A DNA stretch of 64,000 bases from Stenotrophomonas maltophilia (GCF_025642255.1 NZ_CP106759.1:3809501-3873500), one strand, 5' to 3'; counted from the stretch's first letter, positions 54,154 through 63,397 are shown. Translations and numbers: made by a program. The notes: generated by a model from the sequence alone, not told the origin.

Positions 54154-55929
54154 ATGAAGCGACACACGCACCACTCCGCGCCACCGCGCTCCGCGCGGCT
54201 GGCCCTGGCCACTGCCCTGGTACTGGGCAGTTTGGCCGTGACCGCCCAGGCCCAGCAGGCCGATCCGCTGGCCGGCATCCAATGGCATCTGCTCAACACC
54301 GGGCAAGCGGTACAGGGCGACACGCGCCCGGTTGCCGGCAATGATCTGAACGTGGATGGGCTGTTCCGCAATGGCATCCGCGGCGAAGGAGTGATAATCG
54401 GCATCGTCGACGACGGCCTGCAGATCGCCCACCCGGACTTGGCCGCCAATGTGGCAGCCGTGGCGGGCAAGAACTTTGCCAACAACTCCAACAACCCCTC
54501 CCCCTCCGCTCCGGATGTGGACAATCACGGCACCATGGTCGGCGGCATTGCCGGCGCGGTGGGCGCCAACGGCGTGGGCGTGCGCGGCGTCGCCCCGGCG
54601 GCCACGCTGAAGGGCTTCAACGTACTGGCCTCCGATGCAAGCGGCAGCCAGACGGCCAACATCGAGTACTCGTGGTGGGACGGCGCAGAGGCCGCCGACG
54701 TGCAGGTGTTCAACAACAGCTGGGGCGCAGGCCCGGGCAACCCGAACCTGCCGTTCGCGTTCAGCGAGAACGATATCCGCGCGTACGAGCAGGCCCTGTC
54801 CGGCACGCGCGGCGGCAGCGGCGGCATCTACGTGAAGTCCGCCGGCAACAACTTCAACAACGCATCGATCAGCCAGACGCAGGATGTCTGCACCACCGAC
54901 ACCAAGAACCGCGGCACCGGCTGCGTGCCTGCCGGCCGCGACCCCCGCAACAATCTGTTCAATGTGATCACCGTGGGTGCGGTGCGCGCCGACGGCGTGC
55001 GTTCGTCCTATTCGTCCACCGGTGCCGCGCTGTGGGTGTCCGCATTCGGTGGCGAGTACGGCTGGCAGCGGCAGGTCGTCCCGGGCCAGCCTGCCGTCCG
55101 CTACGATCCGGCCATCGTCACCACCGATGTCACCGGCTGCGCGCAGGGCAGCAACAAGAACACGAGCCTGCGCAACACACTGGACGGCAATCAGTCCGCT
55201 GTCGACAGCACCTGCAATTACACCGCCAAGATGAATGGCACCTCGGCCTCGGCGCCGATGGTGTCGGGCGTGGCGGCGCTGGTGCTGGAAACCAATCCCA
55301 ACCTGACGTACCGCGACGTGAAGTACATCCTGGCCACCACGGCCACCCGCAACCACCCGAACCAGCCTGCCGTGACACTCGCCGATGGACGCACGCTGGT
55401 GCCGGGCTGGACCGTCAACGCTGCAAACCGGGCCTACAGCAACTGGTACGGCTTCGGCGTGGTCAACGCAGCGCGCGCGGTGCAGGTCGCAGAGAACTTC
55501 CAGTCGCTGGGCCCGCTGGTGGACAGCGGGTGGCGCAACACCACGCGCCGGGTCGCCATCGGCAACACCTCCGCTGCGGCAGCGCGGCTGACGGTGCAGC
55601 TGGCCAATGTCGCACGCAACGTCGAATCGGTGCAGCTGGGCTTCCGGGTGAATCACAGCAACAGCCGCCAGCTGCAGTTCGTGCTGGTTTCGCCCAGCGG
55701 GACGCGCAGCGTGGTGCAACCGGCGTTCACCTCGATCGGCTCCGGCCTGTCGGGTTCCGTGGCGATCCAGCGCAACTTCACCAATTGGGACCTGCTGTCC
55801 AGCAACGCCTTCCTGGATGAGACCGGCAACGGCACCTGGACCCTGGAAGTGACCGACATGGGGCAGTCCGCGAACGCAGCGTCGCGCGGCAGCCTCGAAT
55901 TCTTCAAGATCCGCGTTCTGGGGCACTGA
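54154..55929 (+). CDS. Secreted kexin-like S8 serine protease without propeptide
   Basis: The 591-residue protein has a signal peptide to about residue 34 and then enters the mature protease directly (QQADPLAGIQWHLLNTGQAV). The catalytic triad motifs are Asp in IGIVDDGLQIAHPDL near residue 90, His in DNHGTMVGGIAG near 128, and Ser in NGTSASAPMVSGVAAL near 370. A P/Homo-B domain of about 110 residues ends the chain (NVESVQLGFRVNHSNSRQLQ; GTWTLEVTDMG). There is no room for the usual I9 propeptide. AAGGA precedes the ATG. The next gene overlaps its stop and may provide that function. Confidence 0.93.
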   Translation: MKRHTHHSAPPRSARLALATALVLGSLAVTAQAQQADPLAGIQWHLLNTGQAVQGDTRPVAGNDLNVDGLFRNGIRGEGVIIGIVDDGLQIAHPDLAANVAAVAGKNFANNSNNPSPSAPDVDNHGTMVGGIAGAVGANGVGVRGVAPAATLKGFNVLASDASGSQTANIEYSWWDGAEAADVQVFNNSWGAGPGNPNLPFAFSENDIRAYEQALSGTRGGSGGIYVKSAGNNFNNASISQTQDVCTTDTKNRGTGCVPAGRDPRNNLFNVITVGAVRADGVRSSYSSTGAALWVSAFGGEYGWQRQVVPGQPAVRYDPAIVTTDVTGCAQGSNKNTSLRNTLDGNQSAVDSTCNYTAKMNGTSASAPMVSGVAALVLETNPNLTYRDVKYILATTATRNHPNQPAVTLADGRTLVPGWTVNAANRAYSNWYGFGVVNAARAVQVAENFQSLGPLVDSGWRNTTRRVAIGNTSAAAARLTVQLANVARNVESVQLGFRVNHSNSRQLQFVLVSPSGTRSVVQPAFTSIGSGLSGSVAIQRNFTNWDLLSSNAFLDETGNGTWTLEVTDMGQSANAASRGSLEFFKIRVLGH

Positions 55930-56525
55930 TGATGAAGACGACCATTCTGTTGACCACCCTCGCCGTCGCGGCGATCTCCTCTACCACCTGGGCGCAGAGC
56001 TCGACCCAGGCCCCCACAGCCCGGAGCCTGTCTGCCGTGGACGCACAGGAACTGAAGGCCAGGGCCACGGGCCGCGCGTTCAACGTGGGCGCGACCCGCT
56101 TCCAGCTGGCGCCGTCGGCCACCGTGCAGCAGGCCAAGGGCGGTGAGTTCCGCATCATGCCCTCGACCGACGCACCGGCGCCCGCCACCGGTACCCGCAG
56201 CAAGCGCTCCACCGAGGCCAGCAGCACCGGCGCCGCTGCACGTCTGGATGCTGGTGCCGGCAAGTTCGCCGCCGCCGTTTCCAGCGACGGCGCGCCGGTG
56301 GTGGCCACCTCCCGGGTAAAGGTCTTCTTCACCGATGCGGCCTCCGCACAGCGCGCGGCAACGGCCACCGGCGGCACCGTGGTGAAGGTGTCCAAGGCCT
56401 CCGGCCGTGCGATCGTCGAGTACCCATCGGTGAACGCCGCACTGGACGCGACCACACGACTGCTGTCGACCGCCGGCATCCGCGCCGCCGAGCCCGACGT
56501 CGTGCAGTGGGAAGAAACCAAGTAA
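55929..56525 (+). CDS. Secreted propeptide-like protein, probable external chaperone of the S8 protease
   Basis: The 198-residue protein has a signal peptide (MMKTTILLTTLAVAAISSTTWAQ) and an Ala/Ser/Thr-rich region. A C-terminal domain (about residues 125-198) has strand-helix-strand order VATSRVKVFFTDAASAQRAA, GGTVVKVSKASGRAIVEYPS, then ALDATTRLLSTAGIRAAEPD. The '...GI-AEPD' ending is the pattern of S8 propeptides (I9 and related). Its ATG overlaps the protease stop (TGATG). The layout matches Aeromonas sobria ASP and its downstream chaperone ORF2. Similarity to ORF2 itself was not tested; the role is inferred. Confidence 0.65.
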   Translation: MMKTTILLTTLAVAAISSTTWAQSSTQAPTARSLSAVDAQELKARATGRAFNVGATRFQLAPSATVQQAKGGEFRIMPSTDAPAPATGTRSKRSTEASSTGAAARLDAGAGKFAAAVSSDGAPVVATSRVKVFFTDAASAQRAATATGGTVVKVSKASGRAIVEYPSVNAALDATTRLLSTAGIRAAEPDVVQWEETK

Positions 56526-56706
56526 GGCGGTAAAGCGTTGTGTGGTATCCCCGGCGGGCCGGCTCTCCCGGCCGGCCGGGGACTTTGCCGGAGTCGACCG
56601 GCGGCCCGGTTCTCTCCCCCATGTCTGGCGTCCACTGCGCAAGAACTGCTAAGCGCAGCGGCAGCCGATCCGCTACTGTGCCGGACAGTGCAGCGGGGAT
56701 GGCGGG

Positions 56707-57531
56707 ATGAGCGCGGCAGGCAAGGCGTTGTGGTACATCGAAACCCATGCGGGCCGTCCGCTGGCGTTGGCCGATATCGCGGCAGCCGCTGGCCTGTCGC
56801 CCTTCCATCTGTCGCGTCTGTTCCACGCGCGCATCGGCACGTCGGTGATGCGCTACCTGCGCGGCCGCCGCTTGAGCATGGCAGCGCAGCGGCTGGCCGA
56901 CGGCGCCGACGAAATCCTGCCGGTGGCGATGGACGCGGGTTATTCCACGCATGCCGCGTTCACCCGTGCCTTCTGCGAGCAGTTCGGGCAGACCCCCGAA
57001 CGGGTGCGCGAGTCCGGCACTGCGGATCTGGTCCTGGTGCAGGCTGCGCGCGTGGACGACATTCCCACCGCCTGCAGCGTGGCACCGCGCCTGCTCGACA
57101 CGCCTTCGTTCCAGGTGGCCGGAATCGGCATGCGCCACACCCGCCACAGCAGTGGCGCCATCCCCGGCCAATGGGCGCAGCTCAACCGGGAATGGCCCAA
57201 ACCCGCACCGGTCAGTTTTGGTGTATGCCACGACAGCGATGACGACGGCGGATTCACCTACCTGGCCGCATTGCCCAGCGCCGCGCTAACCTCGATTCCA
57301 GCACATTGGCAGCGCCTGCAGATTCCCGCGCGCCGCTATCTGGTGGCCTGGCATGACGGCCACATCTCGTCCATCCGCGCCACCTGGTTCTGGTTGCTGG
57401 ATCACTATCTGCCCACCTCCGGATTGAGTCTTGCCGCGGCGCCGGACCTGGAACGCTACGACGCCCGCTTCGACGAGCACAGCGGCAATGGCGGTGTGGA
57501 GATCTGGCTGCCCGTGGACCCCCACCCCTGA
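56707..57531 (+). CDS. AraC-family regulator with C-terminal effector domain
   Basis: The 274-residue protein begins with the DNA-binding pair of helix-turn-helix motifs: RPLALADIAAAAGLSPFHLS with RLFHARIGTSVMRYLRGRRL, then EILPVAMDAGYSTHAAFTRA with FCEQFGQTPERVR. A GyrI-like/SOUL-type effector domain follows (residues 120-274), with FQVAGIGMRHTR and IPARRYLVAWHDGHI. AraC proteins of this layout (Rob/SoxS type with added domain) sense small hydrophobic molecules. The target genes are not evident, but the alpha/beta hydrolase gene follows by 30 bases. Confidence 0.9.
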   Translation: MSAAGKALWYIETHAGRPLALADIAAAAGLSPFHLSRLFHARIGTSVMRYLRGRRLSMAAQRLADGADEILPVAMDAGYSTHAAFTRAFCEQFGQTPERVRESGTADLVLVQAARVDDIPTACSVAPRLLDTPSFQVAGIGMRHTRHSSGAIPGQWAQLNREWPKPAPVSFGVCHDSDDDGGFTYLAALPSAALTSIPAHWQRLQIPARRYLVAWHDGHISSIRATWFWLLDHYLPTSGLSLAAAPDLERYDARFDEHSGNGGVEIWLPVDPHP

Positions 57532-57561
57532 TGAATGCAACACACTGAAAGGAGTCGTGCG

Positions 57562-58650
57562 ATGCGCTTGATGCACCTGCTGCTGGGCCTGGTCCTGATT
57601 GCCCCCGCGTCGCTCGCCGGCGTCCCCGGCAGTGGCCTGGCCGGCGAACACCAGGCGGTGACCACCGTGGCCAGCGCTGCGGTACGCGATGCGCAGCAGC
57701 GCGATACGCTTCGCTACACCGTCTGGTATCCGGCTATGGCGGGCAGCAGCGAAGTGCCACTGCGTATCGGTCCGCCCGATGCACCGCTGTTCGTGGTGGG
57801 CCAGGCGGCGCCGGAGGCCGCCATTGCCGGTGGCCGCCTGCCGACCTTGCTGCTCTCGCATGGCAACGGCGGCAGCGCCCGCATGATGGGCTGGCTGGGC
57901 ACCGCGTTGGCGCGCGCCGGTTATCTGGTGATCGCCGTCGACCATCCCGGCAACAACGGCGTGGATGAATTGACCCTGCAGGGCAGCATGCTGAGCTGGC
58001 TGCGTGCGGATGATCTGCGCGCCGCATTGGCCGCCGTGCAGGCCGATCCCAAGCTGGGGCCGCACGTGGATGCGGAGCGGATCGGTGTAATGGGCTTCTC
58101 GGCCGGAGGCTACACGGCCCTGCTGGCGGCGGGGGCGCGACCGGACCTGCGGCGGTTGCGTGACTTCTGCGAAGCCCATCCGGATGACGGTGTGTGCCAG
58201 CCCCAGAGCGAGGCGCCGTCGCACACCCTGGAGGCTCGCAAGGCCGCGGCGGCGGCGGCGGATCTGGCGCCGTGGATGGCCCACGCCGATGATGCCCGCC
58301 CGGTCCCGGGTGTGCGCGCCGTGTTCCTGATGGCACCGGCGATCATGCAGGCGTTCCCGCCCCAGCAGTTGCAGGCGCTGCGGCAACCGGTGTCGATCAT
58401 CCAGGGCGCGGCGGACACGGTCGCTCCTGCAGCCACCAACGCGGAGGTCGCCAAGGCGTCCATCACGGAGGCGAGACTGGATGTCCTGCCCGGTGTCGGC
58501 CACTACGACTTCCTGTCCGAATGCACGCCGCTGGGCCAGCAGCGACTGCCCGCCCTGTGCAGCAGCCAGACGCCAAGAGCGCAGACGCATGCACGCACCG
58601 TGGCGGAGGCGCAGCGGTTTTTCGAGGCCGCCCTGAAGCCGCGACCATAG
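57562..58650 (+). CDS. Secreted alpha/beta hydrolase (dienelactone-hydrolase or PAF-acetylhydrolase like)
   Basis: The 362-residue protein has a signal peptide (LMHLLLGLVLIAPASLAG). The hydrolase core has the oxyanion strand LPTLLLSHGNGGSARMMGWL, the nucleophile elbow GVMGFSAGGYTALLAAGA near residue 180, an Asp in IIQGAADTVAPAATN, and the His in LPGVGHYDFLSECTP. The GFSAGG elbow and two Cys residues (DFCEAH, GVCQP) match secreted lipases and esterases of this group. An AAAGGAG site precedes the ATG at 57562. The AraC-type regulator 30 bases upstream may control it. Confidence 0.9.
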   Translation: MRLMHLLLGLVLIAPASLAGVPGSGLAGEHQAVTTVASAAVRDAQQRDTLRYTVWYPAMAGSSEVPLRIGPPDAPLFVVGQAAPEAAIAGGRLPTLLLSHGNGGSARMMGWLGTALARAGYLVIAVDHPGNNGVDELTLQGSMLSWLRADDLRAALAAVQADPKLGPHVDAERIGVMGFSAGGYTALLAAGARPDLRRLRDFCEAHPDDGVCQPQSEAPSHTLEARKAAAAAADLAPWMAHADDARPVPGVRAVFLMAPAIMQAFPPQQLQALRQPVSIIQGAADTVAPAATNAEVAKASITEARLDVLPGVGHYDFLSECTPLGQQRLPALCSSQTPRAQTHARTVAEAQRFFEAALKPRP

Positions 58651-58740
58651 CGCTTCGCGACGCCCGGTTGCACGGATGACGACGGCGCGCGAAGGCCCGT
58701 GCCACTACACTGTCAGCGCACGCTTCGAGGCGGAGAGACC

Positions 58741-59424
58741 ATGCGTCTGTTGCATCTCACCCTGCCGGTATCCGACGTCACCGGGGTGGCGGCCTATTTC
58801 CGCGATGTGTTGCAGCTGCCGGTCAGCGGCAACCGCATCCACATCGGCTGGAGCACGATCGAGCTGCGGCTGGCCGAGGACGTCGCGGTCGGCGGCGTGC
58901 ACCTGGCCTTCAACGTGCCGGACAACCGTTTCGCGGCCGCCATGACCTGGCTGCGCGAGCATACGCCGCTGCAGCGCAACCCGGCAGGACTGGACTACTT
59001 CGCGCTGGAAAGCAGCTGGCAATCGCAGTCGGTGTACTTCACCGGCCCGGATGGACTGATCCTGGAGCTGATCGGCCGGCGCCGGCTTCCCTGCAGTCCG
59101 CAGGAGGGCGCCTTCCATGGCAGTGAGATGACCTGCCTGAGCGAAGTCGGCCTGCCCAGCCACGATGTCGATTCGGTGCGCCTGCAGGCCGCCGGGCGCT
59201 TCGGCCTGCAACCCCTCAGCGCGCCCTCGGCCCAGTTCGCACCGATGGGCGATGACGAAGGCCTGCTGATCGTCGTTGCCGCCGACCGGCGCTGGTTCCC
59301 CGAACAGAAGGACCTGCCCAACGCACGGGGATTGCAGGTGCTGATGGGAGATGTACCCGCGGGCGAGCTGCGGGATGCGGAATTGGGCTGGGAGGTACGC
59401 GCCGTACCGCATCGGCGGGGCTGA
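58741..59424 (+). CDS. VOC-superfamily protein (two-domain)
   Basis: The 227-residue protein begins MRLLHLTLPVSDVTGVAAYF, a VOC fold with LQLPVSGNRIHIGWSTIELR. The first module closes with VYFTGPDGLILELIGRRRLP and a second module follows (MTCLSEVGLPSHDVDSVRLQ to GEDVPAGELRDAEL-type strands). Metal ligands of a glyoxalase (His, Glu) are partly conserved. The substrate is unknown. A GGAGAG ribosome site precedes the ATG at 58741. It is monocistronic, 90 bases after the hydrolase. Confidence 0.85.
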   Translation: MRLLHLTLPVSDVTGVAAYFRDVLQLPVSGNRIHIGWSTIELRLAEDVAVGGVHLAFNVPDNRFAAAMTWLREHTPLQRNPAGLDYFALESSWQSQSVYFTGPDGLILELIGRRRLPCSPQEGAFHGSEMTCLSEVGLPSHDVDSVRLQAAGRFGLQPLSAPSAQFAPMGDDEGLLIVVAADRRWFPEQKDLPNARGLQVLMGDVPAGELRDAELGWEVRAVPHRRG

Positions 59425-59483
59425 ACGGGCCGTGTGCCGTGCAGGAACCTACAATGGCGCTTCCTCCCGTTGCCGGACCCTCC

Positions 59484-60101
59484 ATGCGCCGCATCCTGCT
59501 GTTGTTTGCCCTGTTGTTGCCCGCTGCCGCGGCGACGGCCGTGGATCTCCAGGAGGGCGACCTGCTGTTCGTCACCGCAGGAGACAGTGGCCTGAGCGCT
59601 GCCATCGATGATGCGACCGGTACGCAGGCTCATCCCGGTTTCGATCATGTGGGTCTGGTGGCCGCCACGACGCAGGGCTGGGAAGTGCTGCATGCGGACG
59701 AGAAGGGCTCGCGCCGGCAGACGTTGGCTGCGTTCCAGCAGGACGCGCGCGCCCGGCTGCGGCAGATCGTGGTCTACCGCCTGCGCGCACCGCACAACGC
59801 TGCCATCGGCGACGCCGTCGCCACCGCGCGTACCCTGCTTGGAAGGCCCTACAACGCCTCCTACGTGCCGAACGATGACAGCTACTACTGCTCGGACTTC
59901 ATCGAACGTGCCTTCCGTGCCCACCATGTATTCGCGCTGCAGCCGATGAACTTCCGCAATCCGCAGACCGGGAAGATCGCCCGGCATTGGATCGACCTCT
60001 ACCGCAGCATGGGCATGGACGTACCGCAGGGCGTACCGGGTACCAATCCCAACGACATGTCGGCGGCGCCCGTGCTGGAGCGGATCGGCACACTGGAATG
60101 A
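59484..60101 (+). CDS. YiiX/NlpC-P60-type cysteine hydrolase
   Basis: The 205-residue protein has a signal peptide (MRRILLLFALLLPAAAATA). The permuted NlpC/P60 fold of YiiX/YebB follows: DLQEGDLLFVTAGDSGLSAA, GFDHVGLVAATTQGWEVLHA with the catalytic His, and SYYCSDFIERAFRAHHVFAL with the catalytic Cys near residue 140. Such enzymes hydrolyse peptidoglycan peptides or lipid amides in the periplasm. An in-frame ATG 10 codons earlier is an alternative start but would put polar residues before the signal. Confidence 0.88.
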   Translation: MRRILLLFALLLPAAAATAVDLQEGDLLFVTAGDSGLSAAIDDATGTQAHPGFDHVGLVAATTQGWEVLHADEKGSRRQTLAAFQQDARARLRQIVVYRLRAPHNAAIGDAVATARTLLGRPYNASYVPNDDSYYCSDFIERAFRAHHVFALQPMNFRNPQTGKIARHWIDLYRSMGMDVPQGVPGTNPNDMSAAPVLERIGTLE

Positions 60102-60126
60102 GAAGCCCCGCACAAGGCGGGGCTTC
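60102..60126. terminator. Hairpin ending the YiiX-like gene
   Basis: GAAGCCCCGC-ACAAG-GCGGGGCTTC is a perfect 10-bp stem directly after the stop codon. There is no T-tract on the plus side, so it is a terminator-like stem of uncertain strength. Confidence 0.55.
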
Positions 60127-60153
60127 AGGCGATGCTGGACAGGGACGCGAGGG

Positions 60154-60318
60154 TCACTCTTCCTCGTCCTGCCCGCCCTGCTGCTGGTTGCGCTGGCCGC
60201 GCTGCTGCTGTTCCTGCTGCTGTTGCTGCTGCTGATCGCGACCGCGCCCCTGCTGATCCTGCTGATCCTGCTGCTTCTGGTTCTGCTGGTTCTGCTGGTT
60301 CTGATTGTGCTGGCCCAT
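60154..60318 (-). CDS. Glutamine-rich 54-residue protein
   Basis: A short gene not covered by the usual length cut. From the ATG at 60318 it reads MGQHNQNQQNQQNQKQQDQQ, a central GRGRD, a run of seven Gln, GQRN-QQQ and an acidic GGQDEEE end. 28 of 54 residues are Gln. GGAGA lies about 8 bases before the ATG, and codon use is almost all CAG, with a single CAA. There is no signal peptide or membrane segment, and the chain should be disordered. Function is unknown. Possible roles are a phase-separation, storage or stress-tolerance protein, but nothing in the sequence decides. Confidence 0.7.
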   Translation of the reverse strand: MGQHNQNQQNQQNQKQQDQQDQQGRGRDQQQQQQQEQQQRGQRNQQQGGQDEEE

Positions 60319-60559
60319 TGCGGTGTCTCCAGTGCCACTCGCGGAATGCGGTGGTTGCGGCCATCGTCTGCAGCGGTGGGTTAACCATGCGTTGTGACGC
60401 AGCTACAGAAATGTGCATGCGCGTGAATGAACCGGCGTGGCGCCTTGTGCCGCAAGCGGCTGAAGGATTCATGTGGGTTCGGCATGTGCTCATGCCCGCA
60501 GAGGCTGTGACCCATTCAGCGGCGCCCGCCCGGCCCGGCCGCGCAGCGGGCGCAGCACC

Positions 60560-61984
60560 TCATGGCATCACAGGCGGCACGTAATCCAGCGTCATGCCCA
60601 GCAACCACAGCAGGCCCAGCACCAGCGGGATGTGCACCAGGAGCTGGATGAAGGTGAAGCCGACGATGTCGCGGGCCTTCAGGCCCAGCACGCCCAGCAG
60701 CGGCAGCATCCAGAACGGATTGATCAGGTTCGGCAGTGCTTCGGCGGCGTTGTACACCTGCACAGCCCAGCCCAGGTGCGCCTTCAGTTCGTTGGCCGCC
60801 TGCATCACGTACGGTGCTTCGATGATCCACTTGCCGCCGCCGGAGGGAACGAAGAAGCCCAGGACCGCCGAGTACACGCCCATCACCAGAGCGAACGTAT
60901 CGGTGCTGGCGATGTGCACGAACAGGCTGGACAGCCGGTGCGCCAGCGTCTGCCCATCGGCGCCGGCCGCGTGGGTGAGGATCATCGCGATGCCGCCATA
61001 CAGCGGGAACTGGATCAGCACACCGGTCGTGCTGGGCACCGCCTTGGCCACCGCGTTGAGGAAGCTGCGCGGGCGCCAGTGCAGCAGCAGGCCGAGCGAG
61101 ATGAACAGGAAGTTGTAGGTATTGAGGTTGGCGATCGCGGTCACCACCGGCTTGTTGGCGAACTCGTTGAACAGCCATCCGAAGGCCAGCAACGAGAGCA
61201 GCACGGTCAGCAGCGGGCTGTATTCGAGCCATTCGCCGGGGCGCGTGCGGCGCTGCAGCGGCTCAGGCTCGGCCTGCGCCGCACCGGGAAACGATTCAGC
61301 GGTGCGCGCACTGCCAGTCGCCGGCGCGGTCAACCAGGCAATCAGCAGTGACACCAGGATCAACGCCGCGGTCAGCACGATCGACTGCCACAGGAAGATG
61401 GTTTCAGTGAAGGGCAGTACGCCGGTGATCTCCACCAGCCCCGGCGGCATGCTGGCCGGGTTCGCCTGCAGCTGCGCAGCCGAAGAACTCAGGCCCATCG
61501 CCCAGACCGCGCCCAGGCCGAGGTAGGCGGAGGCACCTGCGGCGCGGTAGTCCATGCGCAGATCGGTCCGGCGCGCCAATGCACGCACCAGCAGACCGCC
61601 GAACACCAGCGAGAAGCCCCAGCTGAGCAGCGAAGCCAGCATGCTGACCAGGCCTACATAGACCACTGCACCGCGCCCCGTGCGCGGCACCCGCGCCAGC
61701 AGTTCGATGAAGCGCGCCACCACAGGCGCAGTGGCCACGGCATAACCGCCGATCACCACGAAGGCCATCTGCATGGTGAACGGAATCAGGCTCCAGAAGC
61801 CATCGCCAAAGGCACTGGCCGTGGTCTGCGGCGTGGAACCGAAGCCGATGGCTGCCAAGGCGACGATGACCACGCCCAGCACCGCGAACACGTAGGCATC
61901 AGGGAACCACTTTTCCGCCCAGGAGGCCGAGCGCAGCGCTGCGCGCGCCATCCAGCCATCCTGTACTGCTGCCGTCGAGGCCAT
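60560..61984 (-). CDS. atoE: Short-chain fatty acid transporter (AtoE type)
   Basis: The 474-residue membrane protein has about ten helices. The AtoE pattern shows in RSASWAEKWFPDAYVFAVLG near the N-terminus, FVVIGGYAVATAPVVARFIE, AGASAYLGLGAVWAMGLSSS, and the C-terminal block FFVPSGGGKWIIEAPYVMQA. The family imports short-chain fatty acids such as butyrate for acetoacetyl-CoA degradation; no other ato gene is adjacent. The ATG at 61984 follows a GGGAGG site and is preferred over a GTG one codon earlier. Confidence 0.92.
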   Translation of the reverse strand: MASTAAVQDGWMARAALRSASWAEKWFPDAYVFAVLGVVIVALAAIGFGSTPQTTASAFGDGFWSLIPFTMQMAFVVIGGYAVATAPVVARFIELLARVPRTGRGAVVYVGLVSMLASLLSWGFSLVFGGLLVRALARRTDLRMDYRAAGASAYLGLGAVWAMGLSSSAAQLQANPASMPPGLVEITGVLPFTETIFLWQSIVLTAALILVSLLIAWLTAPATGSARTAESFPGAAQAEPEPLQRRTRPGEWLEYSPLLTVLLSLLAFGWLFNEFANKPVVTAIANLNTYNFLFISLGLLLHWRPRSFLNAVAKAVPSTTGVLIQFPLYGGIAMILTHAAGADGQTLAHRLSSLFVHIASTDTFALVMGVYSAVLGFFVPSGGGKWIIEAPYVMQAANELKAHLGWAVQVYNAAEALPNLINPFWMLPLLGVLGLKARDIVGFTFIQLLVHIPLVLGLLWLLGMTLDYVPPVMP

Positions 61985-62090
61985 CACCTACCCTCCCAGG
62001 TTCGATGGCTCGATTCTCGGCCTCGCGGCGGGGACTGTCAGTCGCCTATTGGTCGTAGGACGGCATCGCGCCCCTGCCCGGCAGCCCCTG

Positions 62091-62984
62091 TCAGCGCAGC
62101 GCCAGATCCAGCGCGATACCGGCAAACAGCGCCGCGCCGACCCAGTTGTTGTGCAGGAACGCCTTGAAGCATGGCCCCCGCTCGCGGTTGCGGCAGATCC
62201 AGAATTCGTACACCACCAGCGCCGCAGCCACCGCCAGGCCGGCCAGGTACCCGCTCCCCAGGCCGGCGCGCACACCGACCAGCGCCATGGTCGCCAGGAA
62301 CAGGGCGTAGAGCACCCCTTGGATCACCAGATCCAGGTCCCCGAACAGGATCGCCGTGGAGCGCGAGCCCATCTTGAGGTCGTCCTCGCGGTCGACCATG
62401 GCGTACCAGGTGTCATACGCGGTCGACCAGAGGATGTTGCCGGCGTACAGCAGCCAGCCCAGCAGCGGCACTTCGCCCTGCACCGCGGCGAATGCCATGG
62501 GAATACCCCAGCCGAACGACATGCCCAGATAGACCTGCGGCAGGTGCGTATAGCGCTTCAGGTAGGGATAGCTGGCGGCCAGGAACACGCCGATGAAGCT
62601 CATGCCGATGGTCAGCCCGTTCAGGGTCAGCACCAGTCCGAATGCCACCAGCATCAGTACCGCGAACAGCACCAGCGCGGCACGGCCACTGATCGCCCCC
62701 GTCGCCAGCGGACGGGCCTTGGTGCGCTCCACATGCGGGTCGAGCCAGCGATCGGCGTAGTCATTGATGACACACCCCGCCGAGCGGGTCAGCCAGACAC
62801 CCGCGGTGAACACGAACAGGGTCCACAGCGGCGGCATGCCGCCTGCCGCCAGCCACAGCGCCCACCAGGTGGGCCACAGCAGCAGCAACGTGCCGATCGG
62901 ACGATCCGCACGCATCAGACTCCAGTAATGCCGCCAGCGCGGCGTCGCCGGCGAATGCGGCGAAGTGAGGGGGGTATCGGCCAT
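62091..62984 (-). CDS. ubiA: 4-hydroxybenzoate polyprenyltransferase
   Basis: The 297-residue inner-membrane enzyme attaches the polyprenyl tail to 4-hydroxybenzoate in ubiquinone synthesis. Both Asp-rich motifs are intact: [20 protein letters not shown] (NDxxDxxxD) near residue 75 and [20 protein letters not shown] near residue 190. About eight helices are seen. [12 protein letters not shown] opens at the ATG at 62984; a longer frame to 63074 lies upstream but has no ribosome site I trust. The tRNA gene is divergent, 150 bases away. Confidence 0.95.
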   Translation of the reverse strand: MADTPLTSPHSPATPRWRHYWSLMRADRPIGTLLLLWPTWWALWLAAGGMPPLWTLFVFTAGVWLTRSAGCVINDYADRWLDPHVERTKARPLATGAISGRAALVLFAVLMLVAFGLVLTLNGLTIGMSFIGVFLAASYPYLKRYTHLPQVYLGMSFGWGIPMAFAAVQGEVPLLGWLLYAGNILWSTAYDTWYAMVDREDDLKMGSRSTAILFGDLDLVIQGVLYALFLATMALVGVRAGLGSGYLAGLAVAAALVVYEFWICRNRERGPCFKAFLHNNWVGAALFAGIALDLALR

Positions 62985-63133
62985 GGGGATAGGATACTCC
63001 GGCGCTGCTGGAACGACTTTGCCAGCCGGGGGGAGATTTGTGCGGCAAAACTGGATAGAATGCCCCTCCCGCACCGCCTCATGGCGCTGCGATGCCCGCC
63101 TCGGTCAACCTGATGGCGTGGCGGTTCTACAAC

Positions 63134-63210
63134 GCGCCCGTAGCTCAGCCGGATAGAGTAGTGGCTTCCGAAGCCATTGGTCGGGGGTTCGAATCCCTCC
63201 GGGCGCGCCA
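63134..63210 (+). tRNA. tRNA-Arg(CCG)
   Basis: The 77-base gene folds into a full cloverleaf. The acceptor GCGCCCG pairs with CGGGCGC at the 3' end, followed by encoded GCCA. The anticodon loop TTCCGAA (63166-63172) has anticodon CCG. The T-arm is GGGGGTTCGAATCCCTC. No duplicated 3' end suggesting an integrated element was seen within the window. Confidence 0.97.
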
Positions 63211-63360
63211 TCTTTCCCTGCTCAGGCCATCGATTGTTGGCCCACCGGCACGGCCCCGGAATCAGCAGGGCGCTGATCTTCCACGCTAAGAACTGGAAGC
63301 CGGCAGCCGCCGAGCGCAGGCCCAGCGCCACAGGGGCGAGCACACCGGTCCACACAGCAA

Positions 63361-63384
63361 CGCCGGGCATGGCCCGGCGCTACC
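63361..63384 (-). repeat. SMAG/REP palindrome
   Basis: CGCCGGGC-ATG-GCCCGGCG followed by CTACC. It lies 14 bases from the end of the GH109-like gene. Confidence 0.85.
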
Positions 63385-63397
63385 GTGGGTGTACGGA

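Noticed and set aside
60388..60584. A plus-strand frame beginning MRCDAATEMCMRVNEPAW upstream of atoE
   Set aside because: The second half becomes an Ala/Pro/Gly-rich antisense to the transporter end, and no ribosome site is visible.
63134..63210. tRNA-Arg as an integration site of a genomic island
   Set aside because: No repeated 3' tRNA fragment or integrase gene is seen on either side within the window.
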